Source of the DNA: Ilumatobacteraceae bacterium
Lineage (GTDB): Bacteria; Actinomycetota; Acidimicrobiia; Acidimicrobiales; Ilumatobacteraceae
DNA: 13,557 bases
Assembly (NCBI GenBank): GCA_023253435.1
Contig: JALRGJ010000020.1
Location: forward strand, 1 to 13,557
Direction of reading: 5' to 3'
Made by a program: the position numbers and the translations under genes. Below the pieces are notes generated by a model. That model saw only the letters and a program-made list of their open reading frames with translations. It was not told where the DNA came from and did not search any database. Shown one piece after another: positions 1-7,420 of the stretch; the stretch's first letter is position 1; every line of letters starts with the position of its first letter.

Positions 1-115
1 GTGATGAATATGCAGTGGCACGTATCGGCGCGACTGTCGCGATGAGAGATGCCAGCGCAAGTGCAGCAATGAACAGCTGTCCTGTACGTGGTTTAATCGC
101 CAGGCTGCATCTCAT
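1..115 (-). CDS. 5' end of a secreted protein gene (partial)
   Basis: The minus strand is open from an ATG at 115-113 to the left edge, giving 38 codons. The peptide has the form of a signal peptide: a basic start (MRC, then IKPR), a hydrophobic core (LFIAALALASLIATVA), and a small-residue cleavage-like site (RATAYSS). No earlier in-frame start is present, because the other nearby ATGs (123 and 110) run into stops within a few codons. No convincing Shine-Dalgarno sequence precedes it; CACAAT at 127-122 could be a -10 element placed 6 nt before the ATG. It is divergent from the sulfatase-fold gene with 25 bp between starts. The mature protein lies outside the window, so its function cannot be named. 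The hydrophobic segment could also be a membrane anchor. Confidence 0.6.
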   Translation of the reverse strand, partial: MRCSLAIKPRTGQLFIAALALASLIATVAPIRATAYSS

Positions 116-140
116 CTGTCCATTGTGGCAAGGTTGTGAG
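116..140. promoter_or_regulatory. 25-bp divergent start region, possible bidirectional promoter
   Basis: Only 25 bp separate the minus-strand ATG (115) from the plus-strand GTG (141). CACAAT on the minus strand (127-122) and CAAGGT on the plus strand (129-134) each keep the A at position 2 and T at position 6 of a -10 element, and each stands 6 nt from its start codon. AAGG at 130-133 could instead be a weak Shine-Dalgarno 7 nt before the GTG. The promoter reading is inference; neither hexamer has the first T of TAnnnT. Confidence 0.3.
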
Positions 141-2183
141 GTGATTCGTAGGCACTTCTTCACCTATTTGGCGCTCTCCACCATGGGTGTAGCCCAACCC
201 ATTCTTGATCTATATGGCAACAATCCAACAGTTTTCTCTGCTGCCAAAATGTCGCCACTTGAAGTGGGCTTGTTTGTTGCCGTCGTTTTGCTAGCGCCAC
301 CAGTTTTGGCACTCCTTTTAGATAGGTTCACACGCCAATTTGGAAACAAGGTGAATGAAGCAACACGACTGTGTGTAATTGGCGGATTTTCTGTGTTGTT
401 GGGTTTTGCCATCGCGCGTTGGCTTGATCTTCCTGGTGATGTGTTGCCTGTGGTTGTGGCGGGGGCATGTGGGTATGGAATTCCCAAACTGTTTGACACA
501 TACAAACCTGTGCGCGAATGGTCTCGTTGGCTCTCGTTTGTCGCGTTAGCTGTGTTGGTAAATGGGATTGTTCAATTGCGGCCAGTATTGGTGCCTACCG
601 ATGGTCCTGATTCTGACGCTGTGGTGGGAAATGCAGATATTTCAGTTCTGCAGCTGGTTTTTGATGAGCTGCCGTTGTATCCGTTATTGGATGCAAACGG
701 TGACATCAATGCTGAGCGATTTCCCGGTTTTGCGGAATTGGCGAACTCGTCTACCTGGTTTAGAAACTCAGTAGCTGAGTCAAACTTCACGCATCAGGCC
801 GTGCCTGCGGTGCTGGCATCGGCTGTTCCTCAACAGAGTGGTGGTCCGTTCCTGGCCCAATACCCCAAGAACATCTTCACTTTATTCAACGGAAAGATGA
901 AGGTGGGTGGAGTAGAGCCAGTGACCAGCCTGTGCCCTCACAAAACGTGTGGCACTGTTGGCGGAGACACGTTCTCTTTTGATGTGTCTCGGTTGAAAAC
1001 ATTTTTCCGCGATGCGTCCTATGTATATGGTCAACGAGTTTTCCCCCCAAAGATCCGCGCACGGATTCCTTCTATTGAGGGAACGTGGGGAGGTTTTGGT
1101 GCAGTGGCAGACCGATTCAAGGACTCATTTGATGTGGGGGCCTTCAGTCAAATAGAGGCAATGGATAAGGGCATTGCTTCCCTGATCAACGATCCAACAC
1201 CCCGAGTGCAGGTTGTCCATGCCCTCATGCCCCACGCGCCATGGCGTTTAACTCCTGATGGTCGAGTGGCACCTCTGTCTCCATCTATCACGACATCCAA
1301 TCCAGAGAGTGAAGATGGGGTCCGAGACACCTATCAAACATTTCTCCTGCAGCTTGGTGCCTTAGATGCTCAAATCTCAAAAAGTATTGGCGCTTTGAAA
1401 CAGGCAAATCGTTGGGACAACACCTTGGTTGTAGTTACTGCAGACCATGGAATTTCTTTTTTGCCTGGCCAACCTCAGCGACATACTGACTTCTCAGACG
1501 AAGGCCAATCTGCAGACATTTATCGCATACCCACATTTATTAAATTTCCTCGGCAAACACAAGGCGAGATCAGCGACTGCGCTATCTCCAATTTGGACTT
1601 GTTGCCTACCATCATCGATATCACCGCCACCAAAACCAGTTGGAAATTTGGTGGGACCTCCGTTGCAAAAGAGTGTCCAATTGGGCGTACGCGCGAAGTG
1701 GTGTCCGCAACAGGAGAGAAGATGGAGATGTCTGAGGGCTTTGAAGTAATGGCCGCAAGGGTTCAGCATTACTCACAGACGGTGACTCACGTTGGTCCAT
1801 TGACCAAAGTGCCTGCTGTAGGTTCATCGGCTTCATTAATTGGTAAAAAGATCTCTGGAGAGATTTCCGATTCCGTTATTACGAGTTGGAGTGTTGATCA
1901 GAAAGCTCGATTCAAAAAAGTTTCTGATACCAAAGGTTCTCGTGTTCCGTCGTTGATAACCGGGCGCGTACAAATGTCTCAACAAATGCCCGATGGCGCT
2001 GAAGGGATTGTGGCGATTGATGGAATCGCTGCTGGAGTAATTGGCGAGATCTCAAACGGGCTTCCCAATCTGTCTTACACGGCTGTACTTGATTACTCGC
2101 TGTTGACAGATGGTGCTCACACACTTGAACTTTTTGTGAGATCACCGGATGGAGTCATCACAAAAGTTGGCGCTCCGCAGTAG
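141..2183 (+). CDS. Membrane-anchored sulfatase/alkaline-phosphatase-fold protein
   Basis: This 680-residue protein has about five N-terminal membrane helices (residues roughly 6-22, 39-60, 77-94, 101-114, 130-151) followed by a large domain predicted to lie outside the membrane. That domain has the alkaline-phosphatase/sulfatase metal-site pattern: VFDE (D175, E176), a possible nucleophile Thr217 in NFTHQAVPA, TADHG (D435, H436) and H448. No CxPxR/SxPxR sulfatase signature is visible, so a phospho-group transferase (LtaS/EptA-like, acting on envelope lipids or glycans) is as likely as a sulfatase; the substrate is unknown. After about residue 530 there is a beta-rich tail I cannot assign. 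The GTG at 141 was chosen because it keeps the first helix whole and because an upstream start (for example 15) would overlap the signal-peptide gene on the other strand. ATG 183 is a shorter alternative. It ends convergent with the GGDEF-EAL gene. Confidence 0.85.
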   Translation: MIRRHFFTYLALSTMGVAQPILDLYGNNPTVFSAAKMSPLEVGLFVAVVLLAPPVLALLLDRFTRQFGNKVNEATRLCVIGGFSVLLGFAIARWLDLPGDVLPVVVAGACGYGIPKLFDTYKPVREWSRWLSFVALAVLVNGIVQLRPVLVPTDGPDSDAVVGNADISVLQLVFDELPLYPLLDANGDINAERFPGFAELANSSTWFRNSVAESNFTHQAVPAVLASAVPQQSGGPFLAQYPKNIFTLFNGKMKVGGVEPVTSLCPHKTCGTVGGDTFSFDVSRLKTFFRDASYVYGQRVFPPKIRARIPSIEGTWGGFGAVADRFKDSFDVGAFSQIEAMDKGIASLINDPTPRVQVVHALMPHAPWRLTPDGRVAPLSPSITTSNPESEDGVRDTYQTFLLQLGALDAQISKSIGALKQANRWDNTLVVVTADHGISFLPGQPQRHTDFSDEGQSADIYRIPTFIKFPRQTQGEISDCAISNLDLLPTIIDITATKTSWKFGGTSVAKECPIGRTREVVSATGEKMEMSEGFEVMAARVQHYSQTVTHVGPLTKVPAVGSSASLIGKKISGEISDSVITSWSVDQKARFKKVSDTKGSRVPSLITGRVQMSQQMPDGAEGIVAIDGIAAGVIGEISNGLPNLSYTAVLDYSLLTDGAHTLELFVRSPDGVITKVGAPQ

Positions 2184-2187
2184 CGCC
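2169..2187 (-). terminator. Hairpin, probable terminator for the GGDEF-EAL transcript
   Basis: GGCGCT (2169-2174) and AGCGCC (2182-2187) form a 6-bp GC-rich stem with a 7-nt loop. Read on the minus strand, the stem lies 16 nt past the stop of the GGDEF-EAL gene and is followed by AACTTTTG, a short T-rich tail. It lies inside the last codons and stop of the plus-strand sulfatase-fold gene. Intrinsic termination is inferred; the T tract is short. Confidence 0.45.
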
Positions 2188-2195
2188 TAAATAGA

Positions 2196-2211
2196 AGAAG
2201 TAACTACTTCT
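2196..2211. repeat. Short perfect inverted repeat at convergent gene ends
   Basis: AGAAGTA (2196-2202) and TACTTCT (2205-2211) are perfect inverse copies separated by AC. The repeat spans the stop codon of the GGDEF-EAL gene (2206-2204) and the gap after the sulfatase-fold gene. It has no T tract on either side. It may add to bidirectional termination or mRNA end protection, or be coincidental. Confidence 0.4.
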
Positions 2212-4456
2212 GGATATCTTGCAGTGAACGCACCATATTTGGCACTTCGGCAATTGTGAGCGGCCTACTAAAAAAGTAACCCTGTGCTTTGTAGCAGGAG
2301 AGTTGAGAGAGGGTCTCTAGCTGGTCTGCCTCTTCAACGCCTTCAGCAACTATGTCTGCCCCAAGAGTGTTGGCCATAGCAACGATGGTGCGCACAATGC
2401 TTTGGGTCTCATGCTCGTTCACAATGTGTTGCACAAAAGATCTATCAATCTTGATGCACTGAATAGGAAATTTTTGCAACAGAGAAAGTGACGAATAGCC
2501 AGTACCAAAGTCATCAATTGCAATGCGAACACCAAGCGAGTTCAATTTAGACAACGCATGGAGAGCCTGTGTTGGTTCTGTAATCATGACGCTTTCGGTG
2601 ACTTCAAGCCATAACTGGGACGGAGATATTCCGGAGTTGGTGAGAGCATCTCGCACAATGGTCACAAATTGTGGATCGTGAATTTGGCGAGCGGACACAT
2701 TGACATTGATGGTTGTATTTGAAGTGCAAAGACCAGTATCCATCCAGAATCGCAATTGCATCAGCGCATCGTTGAGTGCCCATGAACCAAGTGGAACAAT
2801 GGTGCCGGTTTCTTCTGCAATAGGAATGAAATCAGCGGGGGAGACAGCAACGCCATCTTCTCTCTGCCATCTCATGAGTGCTTCAAAACCAACAACAACG
2901 GAGAGATTGGTATCCACAATTGGCTGGTACACCATGCTCAGTTCGTCTCGTTCCAAAGCTCTGTATAGAGCCGTTTCAACATCAAGCCTCTTTGTGACTG
3001 TTTCCAGCATGGAATCATCGAAAATTGCAATGCAATTGCGGCCTGCATCTTTAGCCCGGTACATGGCCGTATCTGCATGGCGCATTAATTGGTCAGCACT
3101 AAGTTCCACGCCTTGTGGTGCATAGGCAACGCCAATAGATGCTGTGACAAACATGTCCCCCTCTGCCATATGGACTGGATCCCTAAATGCGTCAAGCACT
3201 CGCTCGGCAAGAAGTACCGACTGAGTGGGGCTCTCAGTAGATGGATCCAGAATCACAAACTCGTCACCGGCTATACGGGCCACAGTGGAATCTCCTGAAA
3301 TAGATTGCAACAGGCGTTTGGCCACAGTTGCTAGTACATCATCACCAATGGAGTGTCCGAGACTGTCGTTGATATTTTTAAATCGATCAACATCAATAAA
3401 TAACACTGTTGGCTGTTTTGTACTTTTCCATGAGTTGTGAAGTGCAGAATCAATGTATTGAAGCATCAGCACTCTGTTGGGTAAGCCTGTTAGTGAGTCT
3501 GTTAACGCATTGCGCATGAGTTGCTCTTGGGTGTGAGAATTGGAGCGCACCGATTGGATGATTCTCAACATCACAACTGTGGCCAACACAGAAACGGAAA
3601 CAGTCCGCACAACTCTGTCAGAAGTGTCTTGCGCATCTGTCAGAGCCAAAACCACTACGGGGGCAATTAGTGATGTAGTGGTGATTACCATCCGCGTCAT
3701 CAGAGGTGGTGTGATGCGTGAGATACCACGAGACAGAACATTGCGTGAAGAAGGATGAATCAGTGCGCTCATTGAGAAAAAGAATGCTGTGATGAGAGGG
3801 GCATCAACCGTCTCCATCTGAAGCGGCTGAGATGTCCGTACCGAGACAGCTCTCAGAATGATGCCGGTAACGACAAGTGCTGATGCACCACCAATAAAAG
3901 ACACAGATGGAGAAGTTGATGCATCTGCAAAGAGAACTGTGGCTAGTAAGAAAATGATGATCATTGCGATGCCAAGCGCAACTCCTCGGGCAATGGTGAG
4001 TGAAGATGAGGTGGTGGAAGTGATGGTGGGTTGAATGAGATACACCCAGGCGAGCACCCATGCACCCAATCCAATTATGAGGCCATCAGTTAGTTCGTTG
4101 TATCGCTTGCTAAGTAATCGCCGTTGAGCAATGTAAAAGAGGCACACTGCAATGACGAGAAGGCCTAACCCAAGAACTATCTCGTGCGCAATCATTGAGG
4201 AGTTGCTGGCATTCGATGTGTCGTGTGAGCGGGTGTAGGAGATTGCGGCAACTGAAGCCGTTATCGCTGTGATCACTGCAACTGGGGGCTTGTGGAGATA
4301 AGCGCCGATAAGCCCACATATCAACCCCATCCAGGTTGCCCCCCATAACACTGATGGCTGGAGAGAAGAGGTGGCTGAAACGCTGGCAATGGCTAGACCA
4401 GTGGCGGCCACCAGAAATGAGAGAGCCGAGAACGCCTTACGCCTCACAACAGCCAA
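2204..4456 (-). CDS. Membrane GGDEF-EAL cyclic-di-GMP signalling protein
   Basis: This 750-residue protein begins with about eight to ten hydrophobic segments (residues roughly 9-300), a putative membrane sensor region I cannot name. A GGDEF domain (about 315-475) and an EAL domain (about 490-740) follow. The GGDEF signature reads AGDEF (396-400), with FIDVDRFK upstream; no RxxD inhibitory site stands before it (residues 387-390 are SGDS). The EAL domain has the full phosphodiesterase set: E525 (EAL), N586, E618, E621, D648-D649 (DDFGTG), K669, E705, E708 and Q725. From established family knowledge it should hydrolyse cyclic-di-GMP; whether the AGDEF domain also synthesises it, or only binds GTP, cannot be told. 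The start is uncertain: TTG 4456 is used here and GTG 4447 is an alternative. Nearby ATGs at 4463 and 4466 are out of frame. It is divergent from the PhoH gene and convergent with the sulfatase-fold gene. Confidence 0.93.
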   Translation of the reverse strand: MAVVRRKAFSALSFLVAATGLAIASVSATSSLQPSVLWGATWMGLICGLIGAYLHKPPVAVITAITASVAAISYTRSHDTSNASNSSMIAHEIVLGLGLLVIAVCLFYIAQRRLLSKRYNELTDGLIIGLGAWVLAWVYLIQPTITSTTSSSLTIARGVALGIAMIIIFLLATVLFADASTSPSVSFIGGASALVVTGIILRAVSVRTSQPLQMETVDAPLITAFFFSMSALIHPSSRNVLSRGISRITPPLMTRMVITTTSLIAPVVVLALTDAQDTSDRVVRTVSVSVLATVVMLRIIQSVRSNSHTQEQLMRNALTDSLTGLPNRVLMLQYIDSALHNSWKSTKQPTVLFIDVDRFKNINDSLGHSIGDDVLATVAKRLLQSISGDSTVARIAGDEFVILDPSTESPTQSVLLAERVLDAFRDPVHMAEGDMFVTASIGVAYAPQGVELSADQLMRHADTAMYRAKDAGRNCIAIFDDSMLETVTKRLDVETALYRALERDELSMVYQPIVDTNLSVVVGFEALMRWQREDGVAVSPADFIPIAEETGTIVPLGSWALNDALMQLRFWMDTGLCTSNTTINVNVSARQIHDPQFVTIVRDALTNSGISPSQLWLEVTESVMITEPTQALHALSKLNSLGVRIAIDDFGTGYSSLSLLQKFPIQCIKIDRSFVQHIVNEHETQSIVRTIVAMANTLGADIVAEGVEEADQLETLSQLSCYKAQGYFFSRPLTIAEVPNMVRSLQDIQK

Positions 4457-4565
4457 TTTTCATCATGTCTTGACCACCCGTGTGAACCCTTCAGAAAGTA
4501 CTACGCAAGGCCAGTATTTGTGTGGAATCGGTGTCTTTTGCTGTCGGTAGATAGATTGAAAGCAC
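4457..4565. promoter_or_regulatory. Intergenic region with divergent promoters
   Basis: This 109-bp gap between the divergent GGDEF-EAL and PhoH genes is the longest non-coding stretch of the window. For the PhoH side, TAGATT (4552-4557) matches TAnnnT and ends 8 nt before the ATG, so the transcript would be leaderless or nearly so. TAGATA (4548-4553) overlaps it. I find no convincing -35 box. For the GGDEF side, CATGAT on the minus strand ends 5 nt before the TTG start, which is weak. No operator-like repeat or riboswitch was recognised. Confidence 0.4.
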
Positions 4566-5546
4566 ATGTCCACAGTTGCCCCTACCGTCACGGTTGTTGT
4601 TCCGGGCTCTCATCTCATGGCCGAACTTCTTGGCCCACGAGATGAATACCTTCGTCGTGTTGAAGAATCTTTTGCTGACGTCTCCGTGTCTGTTCGGGGT
4701 AATGAAATTCAGTGCAACGGACCTCGTGCTCACCAAGTGGGAAAACTGTTTGAAGAAATGGTGTTGCTGTTGCAACGGGGAGAACGTCTTGATCAGTCTG
4801 TAATGGACAGAAGCATCGTGATGGTTCGCGCTGAGCAACGTCCTAGTTCTGTTCTCACTGACGACATTTTGAAAGGCTCACGAGGCCGAATGGTCAGACC
4901 AAAAACTGCGGGTCAGAAACGCTACGTGGATGCCATTCGTGAAAATACTGTGACCTTTGGAATTGGTCCCGCCGGAACAGGCAAGAGCTGGTTGGCGGTT
5001 GCAATGGCGGTGCAGGCGCTTCATGCGCGACAGGTGCAACGAATTGTTCTTACTCGTCCAGCAGTTGAAGCGGGAGAACGTCTGGGATTCTTGCCCGGTG
5101 ACCTCATGGCCAAGATAGATCCTTACTTGAGGCCGTTATACGACGCTCTGTACGACATGGTTGATGCTGAGGCTGCTCAAAAATTGGTGGAACGCCAAAC
5201 AATTGAGGTTGCACCTCTTGCGTTTATGCGAGGGCGAACCTTAAACAATTCATTCATTATTTTGGATGAAGCGCAGAACACCACACCAGAGCAGATGAAG
5301 ATGTTTCTTACAAGAATTGGTTTTGGCTCCAAAGTTGTCGTCACTGGCGATATCTCTCAAATCGATGTGCCAGATGGAAGAAGCGGTCTGCTCGGCTTAG
5401 AAAAAAAGTTGGGCGGAATTGACTCGCTGTCTTTTGTATATCTAGATGGCTCTGATGTGGTGAGACACAAGATTGTTGCCGACATTGTCGCCGCATATGA
5501 GAGAGCTGGGACTGAACCGACTGCAAGGAAGCCCAGACGTGTCTGA
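4566..5546 (+). CDS. ybeZ: PhoH-family ATPase (YbeZ-like)
   Basis: This 326-residue cytosolic P-loop NTPase is of usual length for the family. The Walker A motif is GPAGTGKS (134-141), the Walker B region is FIILDEAQ (230-237, D234/E235), and a sensor-like VVTGD follows at 258-262. The N-terminal third (about 1-110) has a small KH-like or winged region. The C-terminus is basic (ARKPRRV). YbeZ proteins are PhoH-like ATPases reported to partner the RNase YbeY; the exact task in rRNA maturation is not settled. It is the first gene of a three-gene operon and its 3' end overlaps ybeY by 8 nt. ATG 4566 begins the conserved protein and lacks a strong Shine-Dalgarno (only GAAAG at 4558-4562). A leaderless start is likely, given TAGATT 8 nt before the ATG. 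Confidence 0.95.
   Translation: MSTVAPTVTVVVPGSHLMAELLGPRDEYLRRVEESFADVSVSVRGNEIQCNGPRAHQVGKLFEEMVLLLQRGERLDQSVMDRSIVMVRAEQRPSSVLTDDILKGSRGRMVRPKTAGQKRYVDAIRENTVTFGIGPAGTGKSWLAVAMAVQALHARQVQRIVLTRPAVEAGERLGFLPGDLMAKIDPYLRPLYDALYDMVDAEAAQKLVERQTIEVAPLAFMRGRTLNNSFIILDEAQNTTPEQMKMFLTRIGFGSKVVVTGDISQIDVPDGRSGLLGLEKKLGGIDSLSFVYLDGSDVVRHKIVADIVAAYERAGTEPTARKPRRV
5525..5531 (+). promoter_or_regulatory. Shine-Dalgarno sequence fixing the ybeY start
   Basis: AAGGAAG lies inside the end of the PhoH gene and ends 7 nt before GTG 5539, an ideal spacing. It supports GTG 5539 over the further upstream ATGs (5473, 5497) and over GTG 5602. Confidence 0.65.
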
Positions 5547-6129
5547 TGCTCGACCGCATATCAATGCGCCAAAAAGAAGCGGTGGAGATGGCGTCCCTGA
5601 CGTGTATTGCAGTAATGAGCAAAATGCAGTGGAAATAGATCTCCCTCGCTGGAGAGATCTTGCACTTGCCACTCTGATCTCAGAGGGGGTACGGGGTGCA
5701 TGTGAGTTGTCAGTGTTTTTTATTGATGAGTCGGCGATGACAGATCTCAACCAGGAACATATGGGTAAAGACGGGCCCACTGATGTTCTGGCGTTTCCAC
5801 TCGACGGTGTTGAAGTTGTGGAAACGCAGGGTCCTGGCGCGCTCACAAGAGGGCCAGATAGATCTCACCCCGACCATGACGATATGCCTACGCTGTTAGG
5901 TGATGTATTGCTATGTCCGTCTGTTGCGGCCAAACAAGCGCCTAATCATGCCGGAAATCTCGATGACGAATTGGCGCTCCTCGTAGTTCATGGAACTCTC
6001 CACGTACTTGGTTACGACCACGACACAGAGGAGGCAACTGCGGTGATGCGTCAACGCGAGCGCGACATTCTGTCCGAGCACCATTGGCGCGGTCCAGTGC
6101 CTCAAACGTTTAGGCAGGAGCAGTCGTAA
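5539..6129 (+). CDS. ybeY: Endoribonuclease YbeY (rRNA maturation factor)
   Basis: This 196-residue protein carries the metal-binding UPF0054 signature HGTLHVLGYDH, H151-x3-H155-x5-H161, near the C-terminus, preceded by the conserved TDVLAFPLD (about 81-89) and LLGDVLLCP. YbeY is a zinc-dependent RNase needed for 16S rRNA 3'-end maturation and for removing defective 70S ribosomes. It is longer than many family members (about 150-170 residues) because of a non-conserved N-terminal lead (about residues 1-20) and an insertion of roughly 29 residues (90-118) rich in His and Asp. The start is GTG 5539 with a strong AAGGAAG site; GTG 5602 would remove the lead and is the alternative. It overlaps the PhoH gene by 8 nt and its TAA shares one base with the ATG of the next gene, so translation is probably coupled. 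Confidence 0.95.
   Translation: MSDARPHINAPKRSGGDGVPDVYCSNEQNAVEIDLPRWRDLALATLISEGVRGACELSVFFIDESAMTDLNQEHMGKDGPTDVLAFPLDGVEVVETQGPGALTRGPDRSHPDHDDMPTLLGDVLLCPSVAAKQAPNHAGNLDDELALLVVHGTLHVLGYDHDTEEATAVMRQRERDILSEHHWRGPVPQTFRQEQS
6116..6120 (+). promoter_or_regulatory. Shine-Dalgarno sequence of the CNNM/CorC gene
   Basis: AGGAG ends 8 nt before ATG 6129, inside the end of ybeY. It confirms the start and the TAATG stop-start overlap. Confidence 0.65.
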
Positions 6130-7412
6130 TGTTTGGAGACGCATTGTCCACCGCAGATGTGTGGATGCTCATCACCATTCTTGTCCTTTTGCTGTTTCTT
6201 ATCTTTGCATCACTTGCAGAAATGGGGCTCTCGAGAGTCTCTAAACCAAAAGCACAAGCACTTGCAGATTCCGGTGCACGTGGCGGTAAATCATTGCTTG
6301 CTCTGGTAACTCATCCAGAACGTTGGGTGAATCCTCTTCTTCTGGCTGTCAATGTTGCCCAAACAGTGCAGGCAACTCTGACTGGTGTTGTTGCAGCCCA
6401 CCTATTTGGCCCGGCAGGGGTTGTAGTGGGTGTCTTGCTCAACGTGGTGGTGTTCTTTGTTTTTGCTGAGGCAGTCCCCAAAACCTACGCAGTGCTTCAT
6501 GCAGATAAGGCAGCATTATCTACATCCAAGATGGTCACGCTTCTCGTTGCGTTTTGGCCCTTGCAAATGGTGTCTCGTGCGTTGATAAAGCTCACCAATG
6601 TTGTTGTGAAGGGAAAGGGGCTGGAGAAGGGGCCTTTTGTTGGTGAACAGGAATTCTTGGGAATTGTTGAAGCTGCTGCCGAAGAAGAGATTATTGAACA
6701 CGAAGAACGTGAGTTGATTGAATCAATCATTGAATTTGGCGACACTGTTGTTCGCGAAATTATGACTCCACGACCAGACATGGTGATGGTAAGCGATGAA
6801 GTCTCCATAGATCATGCTCTTGATATTTCCTTGTCTGAGGGTTTCAGTCGTCTACCTGTCATGCGAGAAGGCGCAGATGGAATTGACGATGTCATTGGCA
6901 TTGCCTATATGAAGGACCTCTTTCAGAGGGCGCGTGCAGGTGAAGGTTCTCATCGACTAGATGGCATTGTTCGTCAAGTGGTGATGATTCCTGAAAATAA
7001 GCCAGTTGCAAAGTTAATGAGAGAAATGCAGCTCGGCCATTTCCACATGGCAATCGTGGCTGATGAATACGGCAGTATCGCCGGATTAGTCACTCTTGAA
7101 GACTGCTTAGAAGAACTTGTTGGGGAGATCGTGGATGAACACGATGAGGAAGATCCGGAAGTCACTCAACTGGCAAATGGCGAGACACTGGTAGACGCCA
7201 GTATGTCTGTTTCAGACTTCAACCATCACTTCGATATCAATCTCGATGAAAAGGAATACGACACTGTGGGCGGCTTCATGTTTGGCACCCTTGAACATGT
7301 CCCATCGGTGGGAGAGTCGTTGGAGTTTGATGGTTGGAAGGTTGTTGTTGAGTCTTTAGAGGGACGCAGAATTACCACTATTAAGTTGTCTCCCATCATT
7401 AGTGCCGATTAA
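6129..7412 (+). CDS. DUF21-CBS-CorC (CNNM/HlyC family) membrane protein
   Basis: This 427-residue protein has the complete three-part architecture. A DUF21/CNNM transmembrane region (about 1-170, helices near 11-30, 68-92, 95-115 and 135-155) contains AEAVPKT (113-119). A CBS pair (about 205-340) starts with IMTPRPDM (211-218) and ends with DEYGSIAGLVTLED (322-335). A C-terminal CorC/HlyC domain (about 345-425) contains EYDTVGGFMF. Relatives are linked to magnesium (and cobalt) efflux or homeostasis, with the CBS pair sensing adenine nucleotides and Mg; substrate here is inferred. In E. coli the equivalent position after ybeY holds YbeX, which lacks the membrane domain; this protein is the full-length membrane type. 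It overlaps ybeY by one base and converges on menE with an 8-bp gap. Annotation as 'hemolysin' would be historical only. Confidence 0.93.
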   Translation: MFGDALSTADVWMLITILVLLLFLIFASLAEMGLSRVSKPKAQALADSGARGGKSLLALVTHPERWVNPLLLAVNVAQTVQATLTGVVAAHLFGPAGVVVGVLLNVVVFFVFAEAVPKTYAVLHADKAALSTSKMVTLLVAFWPLQMVSRALIKLTNVVVKGKGLEKGPFVGEQEFLGIVEAAAEEEIIEHEERELIESIIEFGDTVVREIMTPRPDMVMVSDEVSIDHALDISLSEGFSRLPVMREGADGIDDVIGIAYMKDLFQRARAGEGSHRLDGIVRQVVMIPENKPVAKLMREMQLGHFHMAIVADEYGSIAGLVTLEDCLEELVGEIVDEHDEEDPEVTQLANGETLVDASMSVSDFNHHFDINLDEKEYDTVGGFMFGTLEHVPSVGESLEFDGWKVVVESLEGRRITTIKLSPIISAD

Positions 7413-7417
7413 GCACT
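7401..7417. terminator. Weak hairpin between convergent genes
   Basis: AGTGC (7401-7405) and GCACT (7413-7417) can form a 5-bp stem around the stop codon of the CNNM gene, with a 7-nt loop. The following sequence on either strand has no real T tract, so a terminator role is only a possibility. Confidence 0.22.
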
Positions 7418-7420
7418 TCG

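Noticed and set aside
15..140. N-terminal extension of the sulfatase-fold protein from ATG 15
   Set aside because: The extra 42 residues show no family sequence and are antisense to a clear signal peptide; GTG 141 gives the expected first membrane helix.
2700..3125. 141-codon plus-strand frame inside the GGDEF-EAL gene
   Set aside because: It lies opposite the conserved EAL/GGDEF domains, and its composition is that of a reverse-frame shadow.
5473..5538. ybeY start at ATG 5473
   Set aside because: It would overlap the PhoH gene by over 70 nt with no Shine-Dalgarno, while GTG 5539 has AAGGAAG 7 nt upstream.
5442..5846. 134-codon minus-strand frame across the ybeZ/ybeY junction
   Set aside because: It is serine/proline-rich shadow sequence antisense to two conserved genes, with no recognisable domain.
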